This document shows positions 1-5,620 of a DNA stretch of 5,620 bases, in pieces. Each line of letters begins with the position of its first letter. The first letter of the stretch is position 1. Source of the DNA: an uncultured Prevotellaceae bacterium (GTDB lineage Bacteria > Bacteroidota > Bacteroidia > Bacteroidales > Bacteroidaceae); NCBI GenBank assembly GCA_947176655.1, contig CAMWRK010000149.1, forward strand, positions 1 to 5,620. The letters run 5' to 3'. The notes under the pieces were generated by a model. That model made no database searches. It saw only the letters and a list, made by a program, of their open reading frames with translations, and had not been told where the DNA came from. Position numbers and translations under genes: made by a program.

Positions 1-17
1 GGCAAGCCAAGACTGCA

Positions 18-878
18 TCACTTCCTGACTACAGGGCGATAGCGTATGTCCTCGCCTGTATAGCTGTTCAGCCGGCAGGAACGGGCGACATTGCATGAGA
101 TACCACGGACACGACCGGAGGCTGTGAACTGCCATACAAGGAAACGCACATTGTCATTGACCTCCGGGACATCGCCGGCATAACGGGCAAACATGAACGG
201 ACAATCAAGAAATTTTCCAGCCAGATAACTGTTATAGAAACTCTGGCTGGTATAAATCATCGGCTTACAACCGAAATATGCCTCTATGCCGTTGACAAAA
301 GCACGCAACCTCTTCAGGAAAGCGGCAAGATGTGCCTTGCGTTCGGGAATAACCTCGACATCGACAATAGGTATAAGATCCTGAGTGCGTGGATCAACGG
401 TGCGCGTAAAATTGGCCAACTGCTGATGAGTCGGCGTGTTAGGAGAAAAGAAATGATAGACCCCGACAGGAAGAGCTACCCGACGTGCTCCGGAAAGATT
501 GCTGGCATAGGTGCAGTCAACCAGACCTGTACTCTCGGTAGCCTTAAGATACACGAAAGAGACGCGACCGTCACGTCTGACACCATCCCAGTCAATGTCG
601 CCTTGATAGCGACTGACATCAATACCATAATACGCCCCTGGTCTGTTCTTATTGGAAGCCGTATGAAACTGTGGCTCCGCCAACGGCAAAATCATTTTTT
701 CGGCAACCAAAGCCACAGGGAATGTGTCCGGATTGGGGATATAGTATCCCAACTGCTTCTTTTCGTCCTTGCCTTTTTTCAACTTCCTATCCGCAAGACA
801 TCCGGGACAAAAGAAATAACTGCAGCAAAGCAGAAGCAGCATTCTGCTCAAAAGCACGGATCTCTTCACCATATACAT
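18..878 (-). CDS. Exported GH25 family lysozyme-like glycoside hydrolase
   Basis: The 286-residue protein has a GH25 (Cellosyl/lysozyme-type muramidase) domain from about residue 82 to the C-terminus. Visible family marks are the first strand YYGIDVSRYQ (D87), FVYLKATES (108-116), GVYHFF (139-144), the catalytic-type DxE in IVDVEV (D173, E175), and VWQF (248-251). GH25 enzymes cut the MurNAc-GlcNAc bond of peptidoglycan. Residues 1-27 form a basic n-region (KR), a Leu/Cys-rich hydrophobic core and C27. This could be an atypical lipobox (CPGC, with Pro at -2), or the signal may be cleaved after CLA. A charged linker (30-80) follows, so the product acts outside the cytoplasm. The start at 878 is the first Met; Met3 (872) is an equally plausible start. 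The gene lies 21 bp downstream of the 900-1439 gene and is probably co-transcribed with it. Oddly, no acidic residue occurs between the WQF motif and E276, where the family usually has another Asp; the local VARS resembles VDRS. Fold assignment is firm; activity is inferred. Confidence 0.9.
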   Translation of the reverse strand: MYMVKRSVLLSRMLLLLCCSYFFCPGCLADRKLKKGKDEKKQLGYYIPNPDTFPVALVAEKMILPLAEPQFHTASNKNRPGAYYGIDVSRYQGDIDWDGVRRDGRVSFVYLKATESTGLVDCTYASNLSGARRVALPVGVYHFFSPNTPTHQQLANFTRTVDPRTQDLIPIVDVEVIPERKAHLAAFLKRLRAFVNGIEAYFGCKPMIYTSQSFYNSYLAGKFLDCPFMFARYAGDVPEVNDNVRFLVWQFTASGRVRGISCNVARSCRLNSYTGEDIRYRPVVRK

Positions 879-899
879 GACAGAGCGTGACAGAAGAGC

Positions 900-1439
900 C
901 TATTCCCTGATATATGTCGCCCTGAAATTGGAACTGCGGATACTCGGATACTGGCTGCGCTCATCCACATCCGGATGATTCCGAAGATGTTCAAGTACAC
1001 GATCAAAACACTGTTTCTGACTCTGCGCAAACATTTCCACTTCAAATCTCTCTTCCACAAAACCGCACTTGCGCGTGTCGGGATTGACAATGGCCCTGCG
1101 GAACGTCATTGTCACATTGTACAGTCCAGGGTGAATTGTTTCTGCCAAACTTCTGGTTTCTCGGGGTTCTCTGGTTTCCGATGGCAGAAGACCGCCATTG
1201 GCTCCACGGGTCTTGAACTCATCCAATGTGGAAGCATTGGTTTTGATGACAATAAACGTGTTCTTGTTTGGCAAACGGAAATGACGTGGAAAACTGGTCT
1301 TATCCTCGCAGAACTTTATGATAGCGTCGGCCAAATCCTCCGTCATGATTATCTGTGGAATACTTGAGATAAAACCCACCAATGTCTGAGGAGTAGGAAA
1401 CACTCCTTCGGAATCAAAATACCTTGCGTAATAATTCAT
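900..1439 (-). CDS. Conserved-looking hypothetical protein, 179 aa
   Basis: I do not recognise a named family; it resembles, from memory, an uncharacterised Bacteroidales protein. It has no signal peptide or membrane segment, so it is probably cytoplasmic. The N-terminal half reads as a compact fold, with MNYYARYF, then FISSIPQIIMTEDLADAIIKF (helical), then a beta-like NTFIVIKTNA. A Glu/Arg-rich low-complexity segment (SETREPRETRSLAE, about residues 85-98) links to a C-terminal part with alternating strands (YNVTMTFRRAIV, RFEVEMFA) and a helix (CFDRVLEHLRNH), ending VDERSQYPS...RATYIRE. The reading frame stays open upstream to 1553. The start at 1439 is preferred because the 38 extra residues are Cys/Trp-rich and unlike protein, and because a Bacteroidetes -7 box lies inside them at 1460-1467. 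It stops 21 bp before the GH25 gene, which suggests an operon. Function is unknown. Confidence 0.78.
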   Translation of the reverse strand: MNYYARYFDSEGVFPTPQTLVGFISSIPQIIMTEDLADAIIKFCEDKTSFPRHFRLPNKNTFIVIKTNASTLDEFKTRGANGGLLPSETREPRETRSLAETIHPGLYNVTMTFRRAIVNPDTRKCGFVEERFEVEMFAQSQKQCFDRVLEHLRNHPDVDERSQYPSIRSSNFRATYIRE

Positions 1440-1459
1440 GTCTGTATAAAAAATCAGCG

Positions 1460-1467
1460 CAAAGGTA
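1460..1467 (-). promoter_or_regulatory. Candidate -7 box for the hypothetical-GH25 unit
   Basis: On the minus strand this reads TACCTTTG, an exact match to the Bacteroidetes -7 consensus TAnnTTTG, about 20 bp upstream of the 1439 start codon. It is identical to the -7 box assigned to lon. No TTTG -33 element is found at the usual 19-21 bp spacing; the nearest upstream TTTG (1504-1507) is 36 bp away. The assignment therefore rests on the -7 match and its position. It would give a very short 5' leader. Confidence 0.4.
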
Positions 1468-1887
1468 TGAAAATTTATCCGAATACATGTTCCCGGCGAG
1501 CAACAAATTTGCCATGCAGACCAACAATTGTCATAGAAACAAAGCCATCCCAATCCGTGGGATATAACAAAAATGCGTAGCCTGCCGGTTAGTTCACCGC
1601 TAAATAAGTAATAAAAATATTACGCTGCATACTTGTTGAAAAAAGATTACACATAAGCGGAGTAACAGGCGATTCCTGTAAAATGCCACCAGTGCATAAT
1701 TTACTTCCTGAGCATAGAACCCGAGAAAATGCACATGCCAAAGTGGCACCCCAAAGCGTAACACGCATCCATCCACTTATAAAAATCTATCAATATTTTA
1801 TTATATTACAATCAGTTATCTTATAGCGCAGAGATAATATTACGGTGCGACATGTGTTCCCGTATCTGACATTTCGCATCCTCCCAT
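1468..1887. other. Gene-free AT-rich intergenic stretch
   Basis: No convincing coding frame is seen on either strand, and no tRNA or recognised riboswitch. Minor structures are a small GTAATA-aaaa-TATTAC inverted repeat (1608-1623) and a nested pair of short inverted repeats: TGCCAC 1684-1689 with GTGGCA 1743-1748, and GTGCAT 1692-1697 with ATGCAC 1729-1734. These could form a loose stem of 12 paired positions around a roughly 31-nt loop. The segment around 1780-1840 is very AT-rich. None of these is strong enough to name. Confidence 0.5.
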
Positions 1888-1974
1888 TTCGGACATCGCG
1901 GTCTTGGGGTCGAAAGACCGTGGTCTTGGAGGCCAAGCTCAATGGTCTTGACCTCCAAGACCACGGTGTCTGAA
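1888..1974. repeat. 87-bp imperfect palindrome with 22-bp-phased GGTCTTG words
   Basis: The outer arms 1888-1909 and 1953-1974 pair over 22 positions, with one C/A mismatch and three G-T wobbles if read as RNA. Inside, AAGACCGT (1914-1921) pairs with ATGGTCTT (1942-1949, one wobble), and CTTGG (1925-1929) pairs with CCAAG (1933-1937) around a 3-nt loop. All three stems share a centre near 1931. A competing arrangement is the perfect 15-bp repeat CCGTGGTCTTGGAGG (1918-1932) / CCTCCAAGACCACGG (1952-1966). The word GGTCTTG recurs in direct orientation at 1900, 1922 and 1944, exactly 22 bp apart, and each unit is itself partly palindromic (GGTCTT...AAGACC). No T-tract follows on either strand, so it does not look like an intrinsic terminator. 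A REP/MITE-like dispersed repeat is the likeliest reading; a structured RNA or a protein-binding array are alternatives. Confidence 0.75.
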
Positions 1975-1987
1975 CCGGAACATCACG

Positions 1988-2176
1988 ATGACACTCTTCA
2001 AAGACTGTAAAGACGCATGGGACGAGCTAGGTTACAGGCCAGAAAATAACCTATGGCATGTCGGAAATATCATTACACAAGACATGTAAAGGGAGGAAAA
2101 TGCAGTCCGCAAGAAAGCCATTAAAGAATATGCCCATAATTGTTCTGTCATTCCGACGATGCTACATTTTATATAA
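1988..2176 (+). pseudogene. Possible small gene or remnant with in-frame TAA
   Basis: From ATG at 1988 a frame encodes 33 residues (MTLFKDCKDAWDELGYR..., ending NIITQDM) and stops at TAA 2087-2089. The same frame then continues for 28 residues (REENAVRKKAIKEYAHNCSV...) to TAA 2174-2176. The two halves look compositionally like one small soluble protein of about 62 residues: a helix rich in Asp/Lys/Trp, then a charged REENAVRKKAIKEYA helix. TAA is one substitution from AAA, CAA or GAA. No Shine-Dalgarno sequence or promoter is visible; the 87-bp palindrome ends 13 bp before the ATG. It is convergent with the methyltransferase gene. I recognise no family, and chance open frames of this size are common, so this is tentative. 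The 33-residue part alone might be a real peptide. Confidence 0.28.
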
Positions 2177-2247
2177 TGTGACCTCACACAGGCAATGTTG
2201 TCACGATAAGTCCGCATCTACTCGGGCATGTAAGACTTTTTTCATGA

Positions 2248-2979
2248 TCATAGATAGAAAGCAGAGCATAAGGCAGAATACTCGGCAGTTCGCCTGCCGT
2301 CAGTATCCTGCAACACCAATGTTTCGGTAGCAGCAATATCATGCCTGTTAAAATCAAATTCAAGCATAACACGCTTCGGAGATTTCCTTGATACAGTCTG
2401 CACACGACATTCGCGGCGGATGTACAGGCCGTGTGCTATTGCCTCGCCAACGAAACGGTCGCGCGCCTGCATAGGAATGACTACAGCAAAAACTCCATTC
2501 ACATGTAACAGGCGGACAACGGAATCAAACAACTCACGGAAAGAAAGATGGGTTGCGTTCCGTGCCCTGCTGCGGCGTTCATCTGGAGGTAACGTATCCT
2601 CGGTATAGTACGGCGGATTGCACAAGATAAGGTCATATCGCACGGAATGTTCCATGTATGCAAAATCACGCAGATCCATACGTTTGAACTCCACTCTGCC
2701 GGCAAACGGGCTGTTGGAGGCATTTTCCATGGCCTCGCAAATGCTGGTCGCATCTATGTCTATCCCCAGAACGTGCGACGACATGCTTCGCTGAGCCGAC
2801 ATCAAAGCAATGACCCCACAGCCGCAACCGACATCCAGGACAAAAGTTGCGGCACTTTTCGCACACATACCCATATCAGCCCATGCACCAAGAAGGACTG
2901 CATCTGTGCCGACACGCATGGAACTGTTGGCATGCCGGACGGCGAACTGCTTGAATCTGAATACGTCTTCTGAAGCCAT
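2248..2979 (-). CDS. trmN6: tRNA1(Val) (adenine(37)-N6)-methyltransferase
   Basis: This 243-residue class I SAM-dependent methyltransferase is of the YfiC/TrmN6 type, which makes m6A at position 37, next to the anticodon of tRNA1(Val). Family marks are the N-terminal FRFKQFAVRHANSSMRVGTD leading into AVLLGAWA (residues 7-34). SAM-binding motif I is VLDVGCGCGVIAL (48-59), and acidic residues after strand 2 lie in GIDID (D73, D75). The amino-methyltransferase motif IV is NPPY (121-124), preceded by DLILC. RNATHLSFREL (140-150) is the family's substrate-side segment. Length matches the usual 230-250 residues. The protein is cytoplasmic. Met at 2979 is chosen because the conserved F-x-F-K-Q-F segment begins within ten residues. 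It is transcribed divergently from lon across 164 bp. Two catalytic-fold cysteines in GCGCG replace the more usual GxGxG pattern residues, which is common in this family. Assignment is based on motifs, not on search. Confidence 0.9.
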   Translation of the reverse strand: MASEDVFRFKQFAVRHANSSMRVGTDAVLLGAWADMGMCAKSAATFVLDVGCGCGVIALMSAQRSMSSHVLGIDIDATSICEAMENASNSPFAGRVEFKRMDLRDFAYMEHSVRYDLILCNPPYYTEDTLPPDERRSRARNATHLSFRELFDSVVRLLHVNGVFAVVIPMQARDRFVGEAIAHGLYIRRECRVQTVSRKSPKRVMLEFDFNRHDIAATETLVLQDTDGRRTAEYSALCSAFYL

Positions 2980-2986
2980 TTGGATA

Positions 2987-2994
2987 CAAAATTA
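2987..2994 (-). promoter_or_regulatory. Weak candidate -7 box for the methyltransferase gene
   Basis: The minus strand reads TAATTTTG, fitting TAnnTTTG, but it ends only 7 bp before the 2979 start codon. Transcription would begin at or just before the ATG, giving a nearly leaderless mRNA. There is no TTTG at 19-21 bp upstream; the nearest (3030-3033) is 35 bp away. It may be chance in AT-rich sequence, or the true start could be further inside the gene. Confidence 0.22.
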
Positions 2995-3055
2995 CAACAT
3001 TTCCTTTAATCATCTACGTTTTACAATACCAAAACGAATTATCTCCACACGCTAT

Positions 3056-3086
3056 TTTGCATTTAACACGTTTTTTTATACCTTTG
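3056..3086 (+). promoter_or_regulatory. Bacteroidetes-type primary sigma promoter of lon
   Basis: TTTG at 3056-3059 and TACCTTTG at 3079-3086 are separated by 19 bp. This is an exact fit to the Bacteroidetes housekeeping promoter (-33 TTTG, -7 TAnnTTTG, spacing 19-21). A T-run fills part of the spacer. Transcription would start around 3091-3095, leaving a leader of about 50 nt before the lon ATG at 3144. No distinct heat-shock box such as CIRCE is seen. Confidence 0.72.
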
Positions 3087-3094
3087 CAAGCTAT

Positions 3095-3113
3095 TATACA
3101 TAAATCATGTATA
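3095..3113. promoter_or_regulatory. 7+7 inverted repeat at the predicted lon transcription start
   Basis: TATACAT (3095-3101) and ATGTATA (3107-3113) are perfect inverted repeats around the 5-nt spacer AAATC. The site begins about 9 bp after the -7 box, so it overlaps or directly follows the predicted start of transcription. That is a position where a repressor could act, or where the 5' end of the mRNA could fold into a weak stem-loop. The arms are all but one A/T, so the hairpin would be weak and a chance origin is possible. Confidence 0.4.
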
Positions 3114-3143
3114 CAGACGAAAGACACATAAGTATATAGACAC

Positions 3144-5620
3144 ATGCAGAAAAAAACTTCCTTTTCATTCGTTGCCGAAATAGATGCAGACGTAGAAAAG
3201 ATCATACGCCAAAGCACAGGCGGCCAGGTGGGCATACTTGCATTGCGTGACAATATATTGTTTCCTGGAACCATTACACCAGTGACCATCGGGCGCAGGA
3301 AAAGCCTGAAGACCTTAAGGAAAGCGGAGAAAGCCGGCGAGATGGTTGCCACCTTTGTTCAGAAGAATCCTGATACGGAAGAACCGGGCATGGACGATCT
3401 GTATCACATCGGCACTATATGCAAGATAATACATCTGATAAAACTGCCGGACGGAAACTACAGCGCATTACTGCAAGCGCAGAACAGGGTCGGACTGGAT
3501 GCCCTGAATGACACTCCGGACGGCCTTGCCGGACATGTCACAGGAATCCCTGAAAACAAAGAAACGGACAAGGAACTGGAACTGGCCGTCACTATGGAAA
3601 TGATACAGGACCGTATCAAGACTATTTCGTCCATGAGTGAAGATATGCCAACTGAAATGATGGAATTCATGAAGAAAATGCCTGCAGGCATTTTCTTTGT
3701 CAACTTCATCTGCACGAACTTTCCTTTCAACCCGGATAAGAAAGCGCGACTGGTATCCGAAGACACGGATATGGGGCGTGCGACATTGTTGCTCAACTTT
3801 CTGAATTTCGAACTACAATTAGCCGGCATCAGACAGGATGTGGAAGCAAAGACGCAGGCTGACCTGAACAAACAGCAGCGCGAATACTTCATCAGCCAGG
3901 AGATACGTAACCTACAGGCCGAATTGGGGAACACAGATGAACTGTCAAACAAATTCGATGACATAAACCTGCTGCGTGCCCAGGCTCAGGAGAAGAAGTG
4001 GAGTGACAGTGTGGCTGAGACTTTCGAGAAGGAGCTTGTCAAACTGTCGCGCATCAACGCCCAAAGCCCGGATTACAATGTGCAGTTGAATTACCTGCAG
4101 ACAATGCTGCAACTGCCATGGGGAGAATATACGCAGGACAATCTGGATCTGAAACGTGCACAAAGATTTCTGTACGAATACCATTACGGTATGGAAAAAG
4201 TCAAGGAGCGTATACTCGAACATCTGGCCGTACTGAAACTGAAAGCCGACAAAAAGAGCCCCATAATATGCCTCTACGGCCCTCCGGGGGTGGGCAAGAC
4301 CAGCCTGTGCAAAAGTATCGCCAACGCCCTCAAGAGGAAATACGTGCGAATATCATTGGGTGGCATGCACGACGAAAGCGAGATACGCGGACACCGTCGT
4401 ACCTATATCGGAGCCATGCCGGGACGGATAATCAAAAGCATAACAAAAGCAGGCAGTTCAAACCCTGTATTTGTTCTGGACGAAATAGACAAAGTGGCGC
4501 AGGGAACAATACAAGGCGACCCGTCGAGTGCGTTGCTCGAGGTTCTGGATCCGGAACAAAACACAGCTTTCCATGATAACTTTCTGGACATAGACTACGA
4601 CTTGTCACATGTAATGTTTATCGCAACGGCGAACGACATACATACCATCCCGCGCCCTCTTCTGGATCGCATGGAACTGATAGAGGTGGGAGGATACATC
4701 ACAGAAGAGAAGATTGAGATTGCCCGTCGCCATCTGTTCCCGAAAGAAAAAGAGGGCAACGGCCTCGGAAACCAGAAACAGCTGAAGATAAGGAAAGGGG
4801 CAATAGAGAAAATCATTGAAAATTATACTCGTGAAAGTGGCGTGCGCTCGCTTGAGAAACAACTTAGCAAGATGCTGCGCAAGGTGGCTCTGGAAGTGGC
4901 GAAAGAAGAGACGGAAAGAGACAGCCACACCGTGGCAATAGCAAAAAACATTGACGAAGCAGAAGTTGAACGTCTCTTGGGAAAACCCTTGTTTACACGC
5001 GACTGCTACCAAGGCAACGGCTTTGCCGGTGTTGTCACGGGGCTGGCGTGGACAAGCGTAGGGGGTGAAATCCTGTTTATCGAAACAAGCATTTCGGAAG
5101 GTAAGGGCGGCAGGCTGACACTTACAGGCAATCTTGGAGATGTCATGAAGGAGTCGGCCACCATCGCTCTGGAATACATCAGATGCCACACACATGAACT
5201 GGGAATAGACCCACGTGTGTTCGAAAACTACAATCTGCATATCCATGTGCCGGAGGGTGCCGTGCCCAAAGACGGGCCGTCGGCAGGTATTACAATGGCT
5301 ACAAGCATTGCATCGGCCATGACACAGCGCAAAGTCCGCAATGAACTGGCCATGACGGGAGAGATAACACTCAGGGGAAAGGTTCTTCCTGTCGGAGGCA
5401 TCAGAGAAAAGATTCTGGCTGCCAAGAGGGCGGGAATCAGACACATCATGCTGTGCAAGGATAACAAGAAAGATATTGAAGAGATTCCGGAAACATATCT
5501 CAACGGTGTGGAATTCCACTATGTCGACACCGTGATGGACGTGCTGGATTACGCCCTTCTTCAGGAAAGGGTGGCCGATCCGGTTAAGTTTCATTTTGAA
5601 GACACGAAACAAGACGGACA
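3144..5620 (+). CDS. lon: ATP-dependent serine protease Lon (3' end outside window)
   Basis: 825 complete codons are visible and no stop is reached; by comparison with E. coli Lon (784 aa) and Bacteroidales Lon proteins of about 820 aa, the end should be close. Lon is a cytoplasmic homo-oligomer that unfolds and degrades damaged and regulatory proteins. In order: an N-terminal LON substrate-recognition domain (about 30-230; VGILALRDNILFPGT); the coiled segment QQREYFISQEIRNLQAELG; and an AAA+ module. This module has Walker A GPPGVGKT (379-386), Walker B VFVLDEID (442-449, D446/E447), sensor-1 N497 in ATAND, and the candidate arginine finger R509 in LLDRM. The protease domain runs from about 610, with catalytic S713 in PKDGPSAGIT and K756 in VGGIREKILAAKRAGI. 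The 43-residue Ser-Lys spacing equals that of E. coli (S679/K722), and all catalytic elements are intact. The start is fixed by an in-frame TAA at 3129-3131, five codons upstream of this first ATG. There is no clear Shine-Dalgarno, as is usual in Bacteroidetes. Expression is probably from the promoter at 3056-3086. Confidence 0.98.
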   Translation, partial: MQKKTSFSFVAEIDADVEKIIRQSTGGQVGILALRDNILFPGTITPVTIGRRKSLKTLRKAEKAGEMVATFVQKNPDTEEPGMDDLYHIGTICKIIHLIKLPDGNYSALLQAQNRVGLDALNDTPDGLAGHVTGIPENKETDKELELAVTMEMIQDRIKTISSMSEDMPTEMMEFMKKMPAGIFFVNFICTNFPFNPDKKARLVSEDTDMGRATLLLNFLNFELQLAGIRQDVEAKTQADLNKQQREYFISQEIRNLQAELGNTDELSNKFDDINLLRAQAQEKKWSDSVAETFEKELVKLSRINAQSPDYNVQLNYLQTMLQLPWGEYTQDNLDLKRAQRFLYEYHYGMEKVKERILEHLAVLKLKADKKSPIICLYGPPGVGKTSLCKSIANALKRKYVRISLGGMHDESEIRGHRRTYIGAMPGRIIKSITKAGSSNPVFVLDEIDKVAQGTIQGDPSSALLEVLDPEQNTAFHDNFLDIDYDLSHVMFIATANDIHTIPRPLLDRMELIEVGGYITEEKIEIARRHLFPKEKEGNGLGNQKQLKIRKGAIEKIIENYTRESGVRSLEKQLSKMLRKVALEVAKEETERDSHTVAIAKNIDEAEVERLLGKPLFTRDCYQGNGFAGVVTGLAWTSVGGEILFIETSISEGKGGRLTLTGNLGDVMKESATIALEYIRCHTHELGIDPRVFENYNLHIHVPEGAVPKDGPSAGITMATSIASAMTQRKVRNELAMTGEITLRGKVLPVGGIREKILAAKRAGIRHIMLCKDNKKDIEEIPETYLNGVEFHYVDTVMDVLDYALLQERVADPVKFHFEDTKQDG

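Noticed and set aside
330..890. A 186-codon open frame on the plus strand
   Set aside because: It is antisense to the GH25 gene, which has clear family motifs. The translation shows no protein-like organisation.
975..1367. A 130-codon open frame on the plus strand
   Set aside because: It is antisense to the 179-residue hypothetical gene, which has better composition, a neighbouring operon partner and a candidate promoter.
1440..1553. N-terminal extension of the 179-residue protein to an upstream Met
   Set aside because: The extra 38 residues are Cys/Trp-rich and unlike a signal peptide or domain, and the TACCTTTG promoter box lies within them.
1900..1962. CRISPR array suggested by evenly spaced repeats
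   Set aside because: Only a 7-8 bp word recurs with a 22-bp period, the intervening bases are themselves part of the palindrome, and no cas gene is present.
1888..1974. Intrinsic terminator for the methyltransferase gene
   Set aside because: The stem is strong, but no T-tract follows it on either strand, and it lies more than 270 bp beyond the stop codon.
2058..2330. A 90-codon open frame on the plus strand
   Set aside because: It overlaps the 3' end of the methyltransferase gene antisense, lies in a different frame from the more protein-like 1988-2176 frame, and its translation is Cys/Arg-rich without any motif.
4605..5612. A 335-codon open frame on the minus strand
   Set aside because: It lies entirely antisense to the AAA+ and protease domains of lon, whose motifs are intact. 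Its Cys/His/Phe-rich translation has no recognisable domain and looks like a codon-bias shadow.

Overview
The window looks like chromosomal DNA from a gut-type Bacteroidales bacterium (Bacteroides/Phocaeicola/Prevotella-like) of moderate GC content. Three things suggest this. A promoter of the Bacteroidetes TTTG / TAnnTTTG type sits in front of lon. Shine-Dalgarno sequences are absent at every start. The Lon and tRNA1(Val) methyltransferase proteins have the usual form for this order. No mobile element, phage gene, tRNA, rRNA or CRISPR array is visible.

Layout, left to right. A two-gene minus-strand unit occupies 18-1439: an uncharacterised 179-residue protein (900-1439) followed 21 bp later by an exported glycoside hydrolase family 25 (GH25) lysozyme-like protein (18-878). 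A long stretch without an intact gene follows (1440-2247). It holds an 87-bp imperfect palindrome built on three GGTCTTG words spaced exactly 22 bp apart (1888-1974), and a possible small gene or gene remnant on the plus strand interrupted by one TAA (1988-2176). Next comes a minus-strand tRNA1(Val) A37 N6-methyltransferase gene (2248-2979). Across a 164-bp divergent intergenic region, the plus-strand lon gene starts at 3144 and runs off the right edge without a stop codon in view.

The genes do not form one pathway. lon (ATP-dependent protein quality control) and the tRNA methyltransferase are housekeeping genes transcribed divergently. The lysozyme and its partner form a separate cell-envelope-related unit. 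I do not see a clear new multi-gene system. The items most worth a second look are the 22-bp-phased palindrome, a 7+7 inverted repeat at the predicted lon transcription start, the loss of a usually conserved late aspartate in the GH25 protein, and the interrupted small reading frame.
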